DNA from: Acidobacteriota bacterium
Lineage (GTDB): Bacteria > Acidobacteriota > Terriglobia > Terriglobales > Acidobacteriaceae
Direction: 5' to 3'
Assembly (NCBI GenBank): GCA_013289685.1
Contig: JABCZL010000008.1
Span: 248,001-312,000, forward strand
Length of the DNA stretch: 64,000 nt
The notes under the pieces: generated by a model
What the model was told of the DNA's origin: nothing
The model's database searches: none
Seen by the model: only the letters and a program-made list of their open reading frames with translations
Shown here: piece by piece, positions 54,790 to 63,062 of the stretch
How the letters are laid out: each line of letters begins with the position of its first letter
Numbering within the stretch: position 1 is the first letter of the stretch
Translations under genes and position numbers: made by a program

Positions 54790-55398
54790 GTGCGCTCCCA
54801 TCGAAAAATGCTTCTGACTGTTTCGTTCCTTCTCGTCCCGCTTGGAATGTCGGCGCAAGAAACGGGTCACCATGATTCCGCCTTGCTGGCGCGGCTTTCT
54901 TATGAACGCTCCGGTGTGGTGGTGCAGGCCGACGGGGTGCGGCACGTTTGTGTGGCGGTCACGCGGGACGGAGAGTATCGGATCGTCCGCACCGGGCCCC
55001 TCGGACTGACGGATCGGCTTCACGGGAAAATGCCGAAAGAGCAGTTGCAGCAGTTGACGAAGTTGCTCGCATCGCCAGAATTCCGAGCTGTGTCTGGCGA
55101 CCATAGTGGGCTGATTCGCCAGGATGCGGAGAGCTTTGCAGCGGAGATTCCGGGCCCCGTGCGGGATCACGCGGATGGAGCTCGGCAGTGGATCGAGCGG
55201 GATGCTTGGCGCTTGCAGTGGTTGAATGCCGATGGCGAGAGTCCGTTCCCGGTTTCGGTCGCGAAGGTGGTTGACTGGCTGCAGCAGTTTCAGCCTAAAG
55301 ATGGGAAGTCTTTCTTGTACGCCGAGTTTCCCGATGTGTGTCCGTCGAGCGGACTGCGTTTGCTGCAGCCGACGGTGGCCGGCAATCAGGGGCCGTGA
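54790..55398 (+). CDS. Secreted protein with duplicated leader, unknown
   Basis: A 202-residue exported protein. GTG 54790 (RSHRKMLLTVSFLLVPLGMSAQE) matches the start of the gene at 53585, and AGGAGG lies 8 bases upstream. The mature part (SYERSGVVVQADGVRHVCVAVTRDGEYRIVRTGPLGLTDRL, QLQQLTKLLASPEFRAVSG, VAKVVDWLQQFQPKDGKSF) shows a DUF6438-like pattern but lacks a clear cysteine motif. No enzyme motif is visible. It has no resemblance to the mature part of the previous gene. Confidence 0.75.
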   Translation: MRSHRKMLLTVSFLLVPLGMSAQETGHHDSALLARLSYERSGVVVQADGVRHVCVAVTRDGEYRIVRTGPLGLTDRLHGKMPKEQLQQLTKLLASPEFRAVSGDHSGLIRQDAESFAAEIPGPVRDHADGARQWIERDAWRLQWLNADGESPFPVSVAKVVDWLQQFQPKDGKSFLYAEFPDVCPSSGLRLLQPTVAGNQGP

Positions 55399-55418
55399 TT
55401 CGTTTGCCGAAGTCAAAA

Positions 55419-55452
55419 TCAAAGGCGGCGGACAGGAGTGTCCGCCCCACAC
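55419..55452. repeat. TCAAAGGCGGCGGACAG..TGTCCGCC repeat
   Basis: Same unit as both arms at 7085-7229, followed by palindromes GCCGCGCTGCGCGCGGAGG and GACAGCCGGGGGCGGCTGTC. Confidence 0.8.
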
Positions 55453-55510
55453 GCCGCGCTGCGCGCGGAGGACAGCCGGGGGCGGCTGTCCCCACATGAG
55501 TCTTTCCTGC

Positions 55511-55975
55511 TCACTTCAGCGGCGGGGAATTTTCATCCGCGGCTTTGGTTTCGTCGGCGTGGATCTTGCCGTCATCCTCTGCATAAAAAGACCGGTGTTG
55601 AGCGTCCAGATTCTTCGGGGTCATGGTGAGGACGTAACTGTCCTTCGTGCCTTTGAAGCCCGCGGTGTAGTCGCCGCGATCGGGGTTGACCATGCGCTTG
55701 GTGAAGGATCCGGAGTGCACCAGTTCCGCCAGCGTGGTGGCGAAGTGATCGTATTGCTTGTTGAACTGGCGCTGGGCGCGGATGACGACGAGCATGTAGC
55801 GAATCGCCAGATCTTCGGAGTCGGAGCGGGCGGGAATATTGGGCGACTTGGGTTTGTACGCGGGCGCAGTCTGCTCCGGTGCAGGCGGAGCGGGCGGGGC
55901 GTCCTGAGCGGATAACGTGCCGGCGGTGAGAAAAAGCGCGGCGAGGATGGTCGACAGCAAAATCGGTCTCTTCAT
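55511..55975 (-). CDS. Secreted protein, pilin-like C-terminal domain
   Basis: A 154-residue exported protein (signal MKRPILLSTILAALFLTAGTLSAQ) with a Pro/Ala-rich spacer, then SEDLAIRYMLVVIRAQRQFNKQYDHFATTLAEL and GDYTAGFKGTKDSYVLTMTPKNLDAQHRSFYAEDDGKIHADE. This resembles the globular half of minor pseudopilin-type proteins in its spacing, but no prepilin site is present. ATG 56023 would add a 12-bp-repeat-coded segment (VTHIVTHIVTH) before the signal. Function unknown. Confidence 0.75.
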   Translation of the reverse strand: MKRPILLSTILAALFLTAGTLSAQDAPPAPPAPEQTAPAYKPKSPNIPARSDSEDLAIRYMLVVIRAQRQFNKQYDHFATTLAELVHSGSFTKRMVNPDRGDYTAGFKGTKDSYVLTMTPKNLDAQHRSFYAEDDGKIHADETKAADENSPPLK

Positions 55976-56011
55976 ATGGGTCACAATATGAGTCACGATA
56001 TGGGTCACGAT
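55976..56011. repeat. 12-bp tandem repeat ATGGGTCACAAT x 3
   Basis: Three copies (ATGGGTCACAAT, ATGAGTCACGAT, ATGGGTCACGAT) directly before the start of the 55511-55975 gene. In that gene's frame they would encode IVTH repeats. Confidence 0.92.
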
Positions 56012-56231
56012 TCGATTGCTCATACGAGCGGTTTCTCCCGGTATTTCGGTTCGACGCGGTGACGCGTGCTGGAACTGGCCACGCGCGCGGCGTGAACTTC
56101 GGTTGCCAATGTTAAGTTCAAGCTCATTTTTCCATGTTACTCCCGTAATTTCCCTTCGGTCACCTTCTCTTTGCATCGCGATGAATTATCACTATGCTGG
56201 ATACAAGAATTCAAACCCTACAGGGAAAACT

Positions 56232-56888
56232 ATGAAAGCAGCCGTCGCCAGAAAACCAGTCATCAAAATCGCAGTGGTGGAAAGCGACCCATTGCGCTTT
56301 GTTGGGTTCCGCGCGTTGTTCGACTCTGAGCCCGAGTTCGAACTCATCTCCGCGGCACTCCCCGAGATCAGCATGCTGCAAGGCATTGATCTCATCCTGC
56401 TCGGCAACCGTAACGGACAAAACCTGTTTGACGTGATGGCCAGCCTGAAGGCCACACGGCCGGATTTGCGGATCATCGTGACCGGGTCCGGAATTGACGA
56501 GGAAACCATTCTGAAAGCGATTGCGTCCGGGGCCAAGGGCTACGTCGACGAGGCTGCCACACCGGCGGAATTCGCGCAGGCGATCCGCATTGTGAATCAA
56601 GGATCGGTCTGGGCTCCGCGCAAAGTTCTTTCCATGTTTATCGAGCGGGTGTCGTCGGCTCCGGGACGGATTTTCCCGGCGGGCCGGGTGACATTCACGG
56701 ACCGCGAGAAAGAAGTGCTGGAGATGCTGGTAGCCGGCCGTTCCAACAAAGAGATTGGCGGCCAGTTAGGGATCGAGGAGCGCACCGTAAAAGCGCACGT
56801 GGCGAAGTTGATGCGCAAGGTGGGCGTACAGAACCGCATTGCGTTGTCGGTGCATGCCATTACGCATTCGCTGGTGACGGCGAAATAA
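56232..56888 (+). CDS. NarL/LuxR-type response regulator with degenerate receiver
   Basis: A 218-residue regulator. The receiver-like domain covers residues ~10-130 (IKIAVVESDPLRFVGFRALFDSEPEFELI, then LRIIVTGSGIDEETILKAIASGAKGYVDEAATPAEFAQAI). It is followed by a GerE/LuxR helix-turn-helix (VTFTDREKEVLEMLVAGRSNKEIGGQLGIEERTVKAHVAKLMRKVGVQNRIAL). The position where the phospho-acceptor Asp belongs reads DLILLGNRNGQNL: LLG in place of LLD. Lys of GAKGY is kept. It is therefore probably phosphorylation-independent, binding DNA by another cue. No histidine kinase is adjacent. Confidence 0.9.
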   Translation: MKAAVARKPVIKIAVVESDPLRFVGFRALFDSEPEFELISAALPEISMLQGIDLILLGNRNGQNLFDVMASLKATRPDLRIIVTGSGIDEETILKAIASGAKGYVDEAATPAEFAQAIRIVNQGSVWAPRKVLSMFIERVSSAPGRIFPAGRVTFTDREKEVLEMLVAGRSNKEIGGQLGIEERTVKAHVAKLMRKVGVQNRIALSVHAITHSLVTAK

Positions 56889-57249
56889 TAGCTCATCGCT
56901 CGCCGTAACTTGGGGACACTTACTTTCGTAATCTTGTGGGGCCTGAGGGTGTACGCCATACTCGCCTCACCTACCACAGAACCTGGGAGACGGGGTTGAG
57001 AGTGGCGATTAGGGTCACTACTTTCAGCCCCGCATTTTTTTGTCTCCATCATTCCTTGCCATCCTTAATTTCCGCTTGTGCCCGAAGGACTTCATTTGCA
57101 GGGGTTTCCTTTGTGTGACTTCGTGTCCTTCGTGGTGAAGCCTTTAAATTGAGTCACAGCTGAAACCCCAGCCTGCCCTTTCGTGAGCCCAGACTTCATT
57201 TACAATTTGGCTACGGGATCCCAGTCAATTCTTGGTGTGGTGAGGGCGC

Positions 57250-57942
57250 ATGAAAAAACTTGTTCTGTTGACCCTAGTGGTGACGCTTTGCAGCTTCGCT
57301 TTTGCTGCGGATGACCAGCCGAAGGAATCGAAGGCTGTCGATCGTGTGCAAGCCGCTGCGGATGTGTTGAATGAGATTCAATCGGCGCCGGACTCCGGCA
57401 TTCCCCAGGAAATTCTCGGCAAAGCGGAGTGCGTGGCCGTGGTCCCGTCGATGCTGAAGGGCGGGTTCATTGTGGGAGCGAAGTACGGGCGCGGGCTGGC
57501 CACTTGCCGCACTCCCAAGGGCTGGAGCACGCCGGCGTTTTTCATGCTGGAGGGAGGCAGCGTCGGATTTCAGATCGGCGGACAGGCGGTCGACCTGGTG
57601 ATGCTGATCATGAACAACGATGGCATGCAGCATTTGCTGTCTTCGAAGTTTGAATTGGGGGCAGATGCCTCGGTAGCCGCGGGCCCGGTGGGTCGTCACG
57701 CTGAAGGCAATACCGACTGGAAGATGCGCGCCCAGGTGCTCACCTATTCGCGCGCCCGCGGAGTGTTTGCCGGCGTGAGCCTGAACGGAGCTGTCATCAA
57801 GCAGGACAAAGACAGCACCCGCGAGTTCTACGGGCACATGATGACTACCAAGGCGGCATTGACCGGTGAAGTGGAGCCGCCGCCCGCCGCGAACGCTTTT
57901 CTGACAACGCTGGCGAAGTGGGCGCAGGAGGCGGCGAAGTAG
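57250..57942 (+). CDS. SYLF-domain (Ysc84/DUF500) lipid-binding protein
   Basis: A 230-residue exported protein with signal MKKLVLLTLVVTLCSFAFA. The SYLF domain fills the rest: VDRVQAAADVLNEIQSAPDSGIPQEILGKAECVAVVPSMLKGGFIVGAKYGRGLATCRTPKGWSTPAFFMLEGGSVGFQIGG, then DASVAAGPVGRHAEG and ILTY-like VLTYSRARGVFAGVSLNGAVI. SYLF domains bind phosphoinositides in eukaryotes; the bacterial role is unclear, with outer-membrane association suspected. The 361 bases upstream show no gene. Confidence 0.93.
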   Translation: MKKLVLLTLVVTLCSFAFAADDQPKESKAVDRVQAAADVLNEIQSAPDSGIPQEILGKAECVAVVPSMLKGGFIVGAKYGRGLATCRTPKGWSTPAFFMLEGGSVGFQIGGQAVDLVMLIMNNDGMQHLLSSKFELGADASVAAGPVGRHAEGNTDWKMRAQVLTYSRARGVFAGVSLNGAVIKQDKDSTREFYGHMMTTKAALTGEVEPPPAANAFLTTLAKWAQEAAK

Positions 57943-57998
57943 GGCGGCAGACCGACTTCAGACCTCCGACTTCCGACCTCGGCCCTTACGCTTCCCTG

Positions 57999-58898
57999 AT
58001 GCGGCGAAAACTCGAATACGCAGCGGCCTGGCCGTTCATTAAGATCCTGGGTATTCTGCCGCGGCCCCTCTCTCGCGCCTTCGCCATCGCTCTCTCCCAG
58101 TTGGTTTATCTGCTGCACTTCCGTTTGCGCCAGGTGGGGATGCGCAATCTCGCGATGGTGTTTCCGGAAAAGAGTAACGCTGAGCGCGCGCGTATTCTGC
58201 GCGGGGAGTTCACGTCCCTGGGACGCCAGCTGGCGGAACTGTGCCAGTTTCCCCGCTACACGCCGCAGAATATCGACCAGGTCGTGGTCTATGACGGTCT
58301 GGAGAATTACGAGCGGGCGTACGCGCGAGGCAAGGGAGTGCTATTTCTGACCGCGCACTTCGGCGGGTGGGAGCTTTCCGCGTTTGCCCACTCCCTGCAT
58401 GGCCATTGGCTGCACGTGGTCATGCGTCCCATGGACAATGTTTACCTGGATCGTATGATTCGCCGCTACCGGACGATGCACGGGAACCAGACCGTCGACA
58501 AGGATGATTTTGTGCGCGGCTTGCTGGCGGCGATGAAGGCGGGCGAAGTCGTTGGAATATTGATGGATACGAATATGACCCCGCCGCAGGGCATCTTCGT
58601 GAACTTTTTCGGCATTCCCGCCTGCACGGCGAGCGGCTTGGCCCGCATTGCTCTGCGCACCGACGCGGCAGTGGTGCCGGGCTTCACGATCTGGGATGCG
58701 GCGTTGGGCAAGTACCGGCTGCGGTTTGATCCGGCGCTGGAGTTGATTCGCACCGGCGAACTGGAGGCGGATATCGCCGCTAACACGCAGATGTTCACCA
58801 ATGTGATTGAGGACTACGTACGGAAGTATCCCGACCAGTGGTTGTGGGTGCACCGGCGGTGGAAGACGCGGCCGGAAGGGGAACCACCGCTGTACTAA
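57999..58898 (+). CDS. Lipid A-type lysophospholipid acyltransferase (LpxL/HtrB family)
   Basis: A 299-residue inner-membrane acyltransferase. After a start MRRKLEYAAAWPFIKILGILPRPL comes FAIALSQLVYLLHFRLRQVGMRNLAMVFPEKSNAERARILRGEFTSLGRQLAEL, then VLFLTAHFGGWELSAFA, whose H-x4-E (HFGGWE) matches the catalytic HX4(D/E). GQVVGILMDTN-like (GEVVGILMDTNMTPPQGIFVNFFG) and YPDQWLWVHRRWKTRP at the end are LpxL signatures. It probably adds a secondary acyl chain to lipid A. Start ATG 57999; an upstream frame contains only repeat DNA. Confidence 0.93.
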   Translation: MRRKLEYAAAWPFIKILGILPRPLSRAFAIALSQLVYLLHFRLRQVGMRNLAMVFPEKSNAERARILRGEFTSLGRQLAELCQFPRYTPQNIDQVVVYDGLENYERAYARGKGVLFLTAHFGGWELSAFAHSLHGHWLHVVMRPMDNVYLDRMIRRYRTMHGNQTVDKDDFVRGLLAAMKAGEVVGILMDTNMTPPQGIFVNFFGIPACTASGLARIALRTDAAVVPGFTIWDAALGKYRLRFDPALELIRTGELEADIAANTQMFTNVIEDYVRKYPDQWLWVHRRWKTRPEGEPPLY

Positions 58899-58912
58899 TG
58901 TGAAGATCAAAT

Positions 58913-58978
58913 TCCCCACCCTTCGGCTTCGCTCAGGGCAGGCTTTCTCGCAAAGAACGCGAGAAATGGGGCACCCGG
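58913..58978. repeat. CCCCACCCTTCGGCTTC..AATGGGGCACCC repeat
   Basis: A GGGTGCCCCATTTCTCGC-family copy including TTTCTCGCAAAGAACGCGAG, closest to the unit at 30532-30662. Confidence 0.85.
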
Positions 58979-59146
58979 CGGTACTCGAGAACCTCGTCCC
59001 CGTCCGATCATGGACACCTCCCGGCGAAATCGGACAGAACAAACTCTCCCGCACACGTTGTTGCTCCCTGAAAATAGAACGACTTTGAGTGGCCCACGAT
59101 TGGTGACTGAAGTGCCGGTTTCTCGTCCATCTTCTGAGGGACAACG

Positions 59147-61585
59147 ATGCAGACCCTGCTGCAAGACATCCGCTTCAGCCTTCGCCAACTGTTCAAGAGT
59201 CCCGGATTCGCTTTGACCGCGGTCCTGTCACTGGCGCTGGGAATCGGCGCGACCACCGCGGTTTTCAGTGTGGTCTACGCGATCCTGATGAATCCCTATC
59301 CGTACGCGGCGTCGGACCGCATGATCCATATGCGGTTGCTCGACGATTTGCAGCAGGAGCGAGGGTTCGGGCTGACCGGCGCGCAATGGCAGCAGATGCG
59401 GAAGTCGCCCGTAGTGGAAGACGCATTCATGGAGGATGATTGGAGCCTGACCGTCACCGGGCGAGATCTGCCGGAAGATGTGCAAGGCGTCTACCTGAGT
59501 TCCAACGGCTTTTCTTTCATGGGTGTTCCGCCCGCGCTGGGACGGGGATTGCTTCCGTCGGACGCGATCGATGGACAGGATCCGCAGCCGGTCGCGGTGC
59601 TGAGCTATAAATTCTGGCAGCGTCATTTCAATGGGGATCCGGGCGTGTTGGGCCAGAACCTGCAACTGGTTCGCAAGAATTACACGATTGTGGGCGTGGC
59701 CGGCCCGCGTTTTACCTGGGGTGATGGCGATGTCTACCTCCCGCAAAAAGTCACACAGGATCCCACCAAAGCCTTTTACGTCGGCATTCGGTTGAAACCG
59801 GGCGTGACCCACGAGGCGGCCAACGCCGCGTTGCAACCGTTGATCGAGGAGTTCGCGAAGGAAACTCCCAAACATTTTCCCTCGGATCATTTCCGCTTGC
59901 ACGTGGTTGGGCTGAATGAACAGTTTGTTCACGATTTAGGGGGGACTTTGTATCTGCTGTTCGGCGCAGTGGCGCTGTTGCTGGCCATCGGATGCGGAAA
60001 TGTGTCGATCCTGTTGCTGGCCCGGGGCACGGCGCGCCAGCATGAATTCGCGATACGCACGGCGATTGGCGCCAGCCGGGGCCGCATGATCCGGCAACTG
60101 CTGAGCGAGTCGTTGCTGCTTTCGCTGACCGGGGCCGCTCTAGGCGTGCTGCTGGCGTACCGGGCGCTGGCGCTGATCGTGGAGTTGCTGCCGAAATATT
60201 CCTTTCCGCATGAGGCGGCCATCCGAATCAATTTGCCGGTGCTGGCCTTCAGTGTGGCGGTCGCGCTGTTCACCGGGATTCTGTTTGGCCTGTGGCCTGC
60301 GCTGCAGCTCTCGCGGCCCGAGGTGAGCCAGGTGATGCAGTCCACGACCCGCAAGATCGCGGGCGTGGTGGGCGGGCGCACTACCCACGGCGTTTTGACG
60401 GCCGTCCAAGTCTCGCTAACGCTGGTGATGCTGGCAGGAGCGGGCGCCGCGATGGAGGGATTTCTGCGCCTGATCCACACGCCCCTGGGTTATGACCCGC
60501 ACAACGTGATGTCGGTGGGCATTCCGGTGCATGATGGCGCGTACCCGACCTGGGCGGCGCGCAAGGCGTACTTCGAGCAACTGCGGAATAAGGCGGCGAC
60601 AGTTCCCGGAGTAACCATGGCCGCGATTTCGAGCAACGCCACTCCTCCGTCGAACGGATGGCAGACCGGCGTCGAGATCCTGGGCAGGCCGCAGCGCGAC
60701 GGGCAGAAGATCCGCGTCAACTTCGTGAGCCCTGGGTATTTTCCGATCCTGCGAATTCCGCTGAAGCAGGGAAGGATTTGGGATGAAACGGAAAACCACA
60801 ATGCCGCCCATGTGGCCGTCATCAATGAGACCATGGCGCGGCTTTACTTCCCGGATGGCGATGCACTCCAGCGTTCCCTAAGAGTCCCGGATGTGAAGGA
60901 CGAGCCGCCCTACACCACGGCCGCGTCGGGCGCCGACACCTGGCTGCAGATTGTGGGCATCATGGCCGACAAGCGCGATGACGGGTTGAGAAATCCGATC
61001 CTGCCCGAAGCCTTCGTGCCCTACACGCTGTCGATGCGGGTGTGGACGCAAATCCTGGTTCGGTCGGACGTGCCGCCAATGACATTGCTGCATGCCGTGG
61101 GACAGCAAGTAAACTCCATCGATCCGGACCAGCAGATCAGCGGGAGTGTTCAAGACCTCGACCACTGGATCACGGGCCAGCAGGAATATGAGCAGGAGCA
61201 GCTGGTGGCGTGGTTGTTCGGGGCTTTCGCGTTGCTGGCGCTCGCGCTGGCGGCGGTCGGGCTGTATAGCGTCGTCTCTTATTCGGTGGCGCAGCGGACC
61301 AACGAATTCGGCATTCGGATGGCCCTGGGCGCGCAGCGGACGCATGTGTTGCGAATCGTGTTTGCATCCACGGTGGCGAGCGTGGGGAGTGGAATTGCCG
61401 TGGGCCTGGTCCTGACGCTGGCGCTGAATAGGATCCTGGCGCGCTGGGCGGAGGGCAGTTCCCGCGATCCGCTGGTGCTGCTGGCGGTGACGGTTCTGTT
61501 GAGCGTGGTCGCAGCGATAGCGTGCTCTGGGCCCGCGCGCCGGGCGGTCAAGGTCGATCCGATCACGGCGCTGCGGTACGAATAG
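59147..61585 (+). CDS. ADOP-type duplicated ABC permease
   Basis: A second, 812-residue ADOP permease, MQTLLQDIRFSLRQLFKSPGFALTAVLSLALGIGATTAVFSVVYAILMNPYPY. Then come the periplasmic core (QPVAVLSYKFWQRHFNGDPGVLGQNL), first FtsX core (AVALLLAIGCGNVSILLLARGTARQHEFAIRTAIGASRGRMIRQLLSESLLLSL) and second core ending with [31 protein letters not shown] and PARRAVKVDPITALRYE. No ATPase nearby. GAGGGAC lies before the ATG. It differs markedly from the copy at 45184, so it is not a recent duplication. Confidence 0.93.
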   Translation: MQTLLQDIRFSLRQLFKSPGFALTAVLSLALGIGATTAVFSVVYAILMNPYPYAASDRMIHMRLLDDLQQERGFGLTGAQWQQMRKSPVVEDAFMEDDWSLTVTGRDLPEDVQGVYLSSNGFSFMGVPPALGRGLLPSDAIDGQDPQPVAVLSYKFWQRHFNGDPGVLGQNLQLVRKNYTIVGVAGPRFTWGDGDVYLPQKVTQDPTKAFYVGIRLKPGVTHEAANAALQPLIEEFAKETPKHFPSDHFRLHVVGLNEQFVHDLGGTLYLLFGAVALLLAIGCGNVSILLLARGTARQHEFAIRTAIGASRGRMIRQLLSESLLLSLTGAALGVLLAYRALALIVELLPKYSFPHEAAIRINLPVLAFSVAVALFTGILFGLWPALQLSRPEVSQVMQSTTRKIAGVVGGRTTHGVLTAVQVSLTLVMLAGAGAAMEGFLRLIHTPLGYDPHNVMSVGIPVHDGAYPTWAARKAYFEQLRNKAATVPGVTMAAISSNATPPSNGWQTGVEILGRPQRDGQKIRVNFVSPGYFPILRIPLKQGRIWDETENHNAAHVAVINETMARLYFPDGDALQRSLRVPDVKDEPPYTTAASGADTWLQIVGIMADKRDDGLRNPILPEAFVPYTLSMRVWTQILVRSDVPPMTLLHAVGQQVNSIDPDQQISGSVQDLDHWITGQQEYEQEQLVAWLFGAFALLALALAAVGLYSVVSYSVAQRTNEFGIRMALGAQRTHVLRIVFASTVASVGSGIAVGLVLTLALNRILARWAEGSSRDPLVLLAVTVLLSVVAAIACSGPARRAVKVDPITALRYE

Positions 61586-61622
61586 GTATTCCCGCGAGGC
61601 CGTGACGATTGGAGGCTCGTCG

Positions 61623-62708
61623 TTACTTCAGCACCATTCTCGATCGGGTGCGAAAGAGACGGTAGTGCGAGTACCTATGGCGTTCGCGCAGAGTCGATCC
61701 GTCCAAGTTTGCCGTTACCACAACTTGAATCGGCAGCCATAAGGGCGAGGCCACATCCGCTATGGAAGTCTGCGCAAACCGAATATCGGCGGTCAGTTGG
61801 CGCAGCGGAAGTCCGGGTGGAACGGAAAGAACGTCGGACCGCAGGCGCACGATCCGGAGGTCGTAAGCATCCACCCAGGCCACGCCCTGCATGAAAACTG
61901 GATAGGTCTTGTGGTTATAGTCGATCACCGTTGGGAGCTGAACCAATCCGGGCTTCTGCGCAAAGGCCACGACCAGCGTCTGGTGGCCGTCCATCTTTTC
62001 CTGGCCCAGATAGCGGAACTCCAACTGCCGCCGGTTGGCGGGGTAGAAATAAAGCCATTCGCTGACGAAGCCCCGCGAGGTGGGTCCTGTGGATTGCGGC
62101 ACAATCGGGAGGGGTGATTTTAAGTCCAGCAGAGACGGAGGTGCGGGGGGTGCCTCGGCTTCTGGGGTTCTCTCGGAAAAGTCAGTTTGGAGTTTCTCGC
62201 CCGTAGCGACGTCTACGCGAAATTCGTCGAGTACTCGGCTATTCGGACCCATTGCGTGTTGCAGGATGAGAAAGGAAAAGTTCTGCCGCGTGGTTTGATC
62301 GCGTTGCTCGGAGACGACAGCCTCATGCGAAATGAGGTCAGGCGTTTTCCCGGCGATCTCGACCGTCTTAGCTCCAATCTTGTCCAGAAGCGCAGCAAGT
62401 TGCGTCTGATTCTCTGCCACTTTAAGATGCTCTAACTCTGGGACTGTGAGCCGAAGCTCGGCCATCGAACAGGTAGCGAAGTTCGGAAACTTGATTTCAG
62501 GAAAGGCAGCAGGAGCTTTCGGCGCAGCAGGAGTTTCCGTGGGCGGCAGTTGCAGGGGAATCTCGATCGTTTCGGGCTTGGGTGCGGGGGGCGCAGTTTG
62601 CGTGCTGCTATCGGGAGGCTGAACTGGCTGCGGGGCAATTTGCGCATGCCCTACTTGCGCCAATGCGGCGAGTGCAGCTGCAGCGAACCAACGTCGTCGC
62701 CGAAACAC
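61623..62708 (-). CDS. Exported protein of unknown function
   Basis: A 361-residue protein with a Tat-like start (MFRRRRWFAAAALAALAQVGHA; four arginines) and a ~55-residue Pro-rich linker. The mature part contains KFPNFATCSMAELRLTVPELEHLKVAENQTQLAALLDKIG, TPDLISHEAVVSEQRD, FVSEWLYFYPANRRQLEFRYLGQEKMDGHQTLVVAF, VDAYDLRIVRLRSDVLSVPP and RERHRYSHYRLF, a layout seen in acidobacterial exported proteins with carrier-like beta barrels. No named family recognised. It is convergent with the ADOP permease. Confidence 0.75.
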   Translation of the reverse strand: MFRRRRWFAAAALAALAQVGHAQIAPQPVQPPDSSTQTAPPAPKPETIEIPLQLPPTETPAAPKAPAAFPEIKFPNFATCSMAELRLTVPELEHLKVAENQTQLAALLDKIGAKTVEIAGKTPDLISHEAVVSEQRDQTTRQNFSFLILQHAMGPNSRVLDEFRVDVATGEKLQTDFSERTPEAEAPPAPPSLLDLKSPLPIVPQSTGPTSRGFVSEWLYFYPANRRQLEFRYLGQEKMDGHQTLVVAFAQKPGLVQLPTVIDYNHKTYPVFMQGVAWVDAYDLRIVRLRSDVLSVPPGLPLRQLTADIRFAQTSIADVASPLWLPIQVVVTANLDGSTLRERHRYSHYRLFRTRSRMVLK

Positions 62709-62842
62709 GGTGTCTCCTCGAACCTAATCGATGTTACACCGAACGGGGCCGGTTGACGTGGGGAGCCCGCGAGGACCCGCTTCCACATCGCATTCCGGCA
62801 GAATCGAATTTCCGGTGGAGGTTTTAGGGCCACGTCTGTTGT

Positions 62843-62908
62843 TTCGACCGCTGGCGGACGCGCCGGGCGGTCGAGCTCGATCCGATGACTGCGCTGGGTA
62901 CGAATTGA
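62843..62908 (+). pseudogene. Scrap of an ADOP permease C-terminus
   Basis: Translation of the + strand gives FDRWRTRRAVELDPMTALGTN and then stop (TGA 62906-62908); this matches the C-terminal tail PARRAVKVDPITALRYE of the permease that ends at 61585, with a one-base slip near the end. No other permease sequence precedes it. It is a decayed remnant of a third ADOP gene. The rest of 62709-63062 holds nothing recognisable. Confidence 0.5.
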
Positions 62909-63062
62909 AGGCGTTCACCGATTTCGTTTTCAGCGCATGTGCTGCTTGGCAGTGAGCATCTCGGCTGCGACTTGATCCCGCGCTCGAATGGAGCGGTCTA
63001 AGGCCGAAGGAGGTCGTCAAGGAGTGCTATCGCTGTTATCGTCAACAATTGTTGGCGATCTC

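Noticed and set aside
45184-61585. Recent duplication creating the two ADOP permeases
   Set aside because: The two proteins share only family motifs and differ in most positions, so the split is old.
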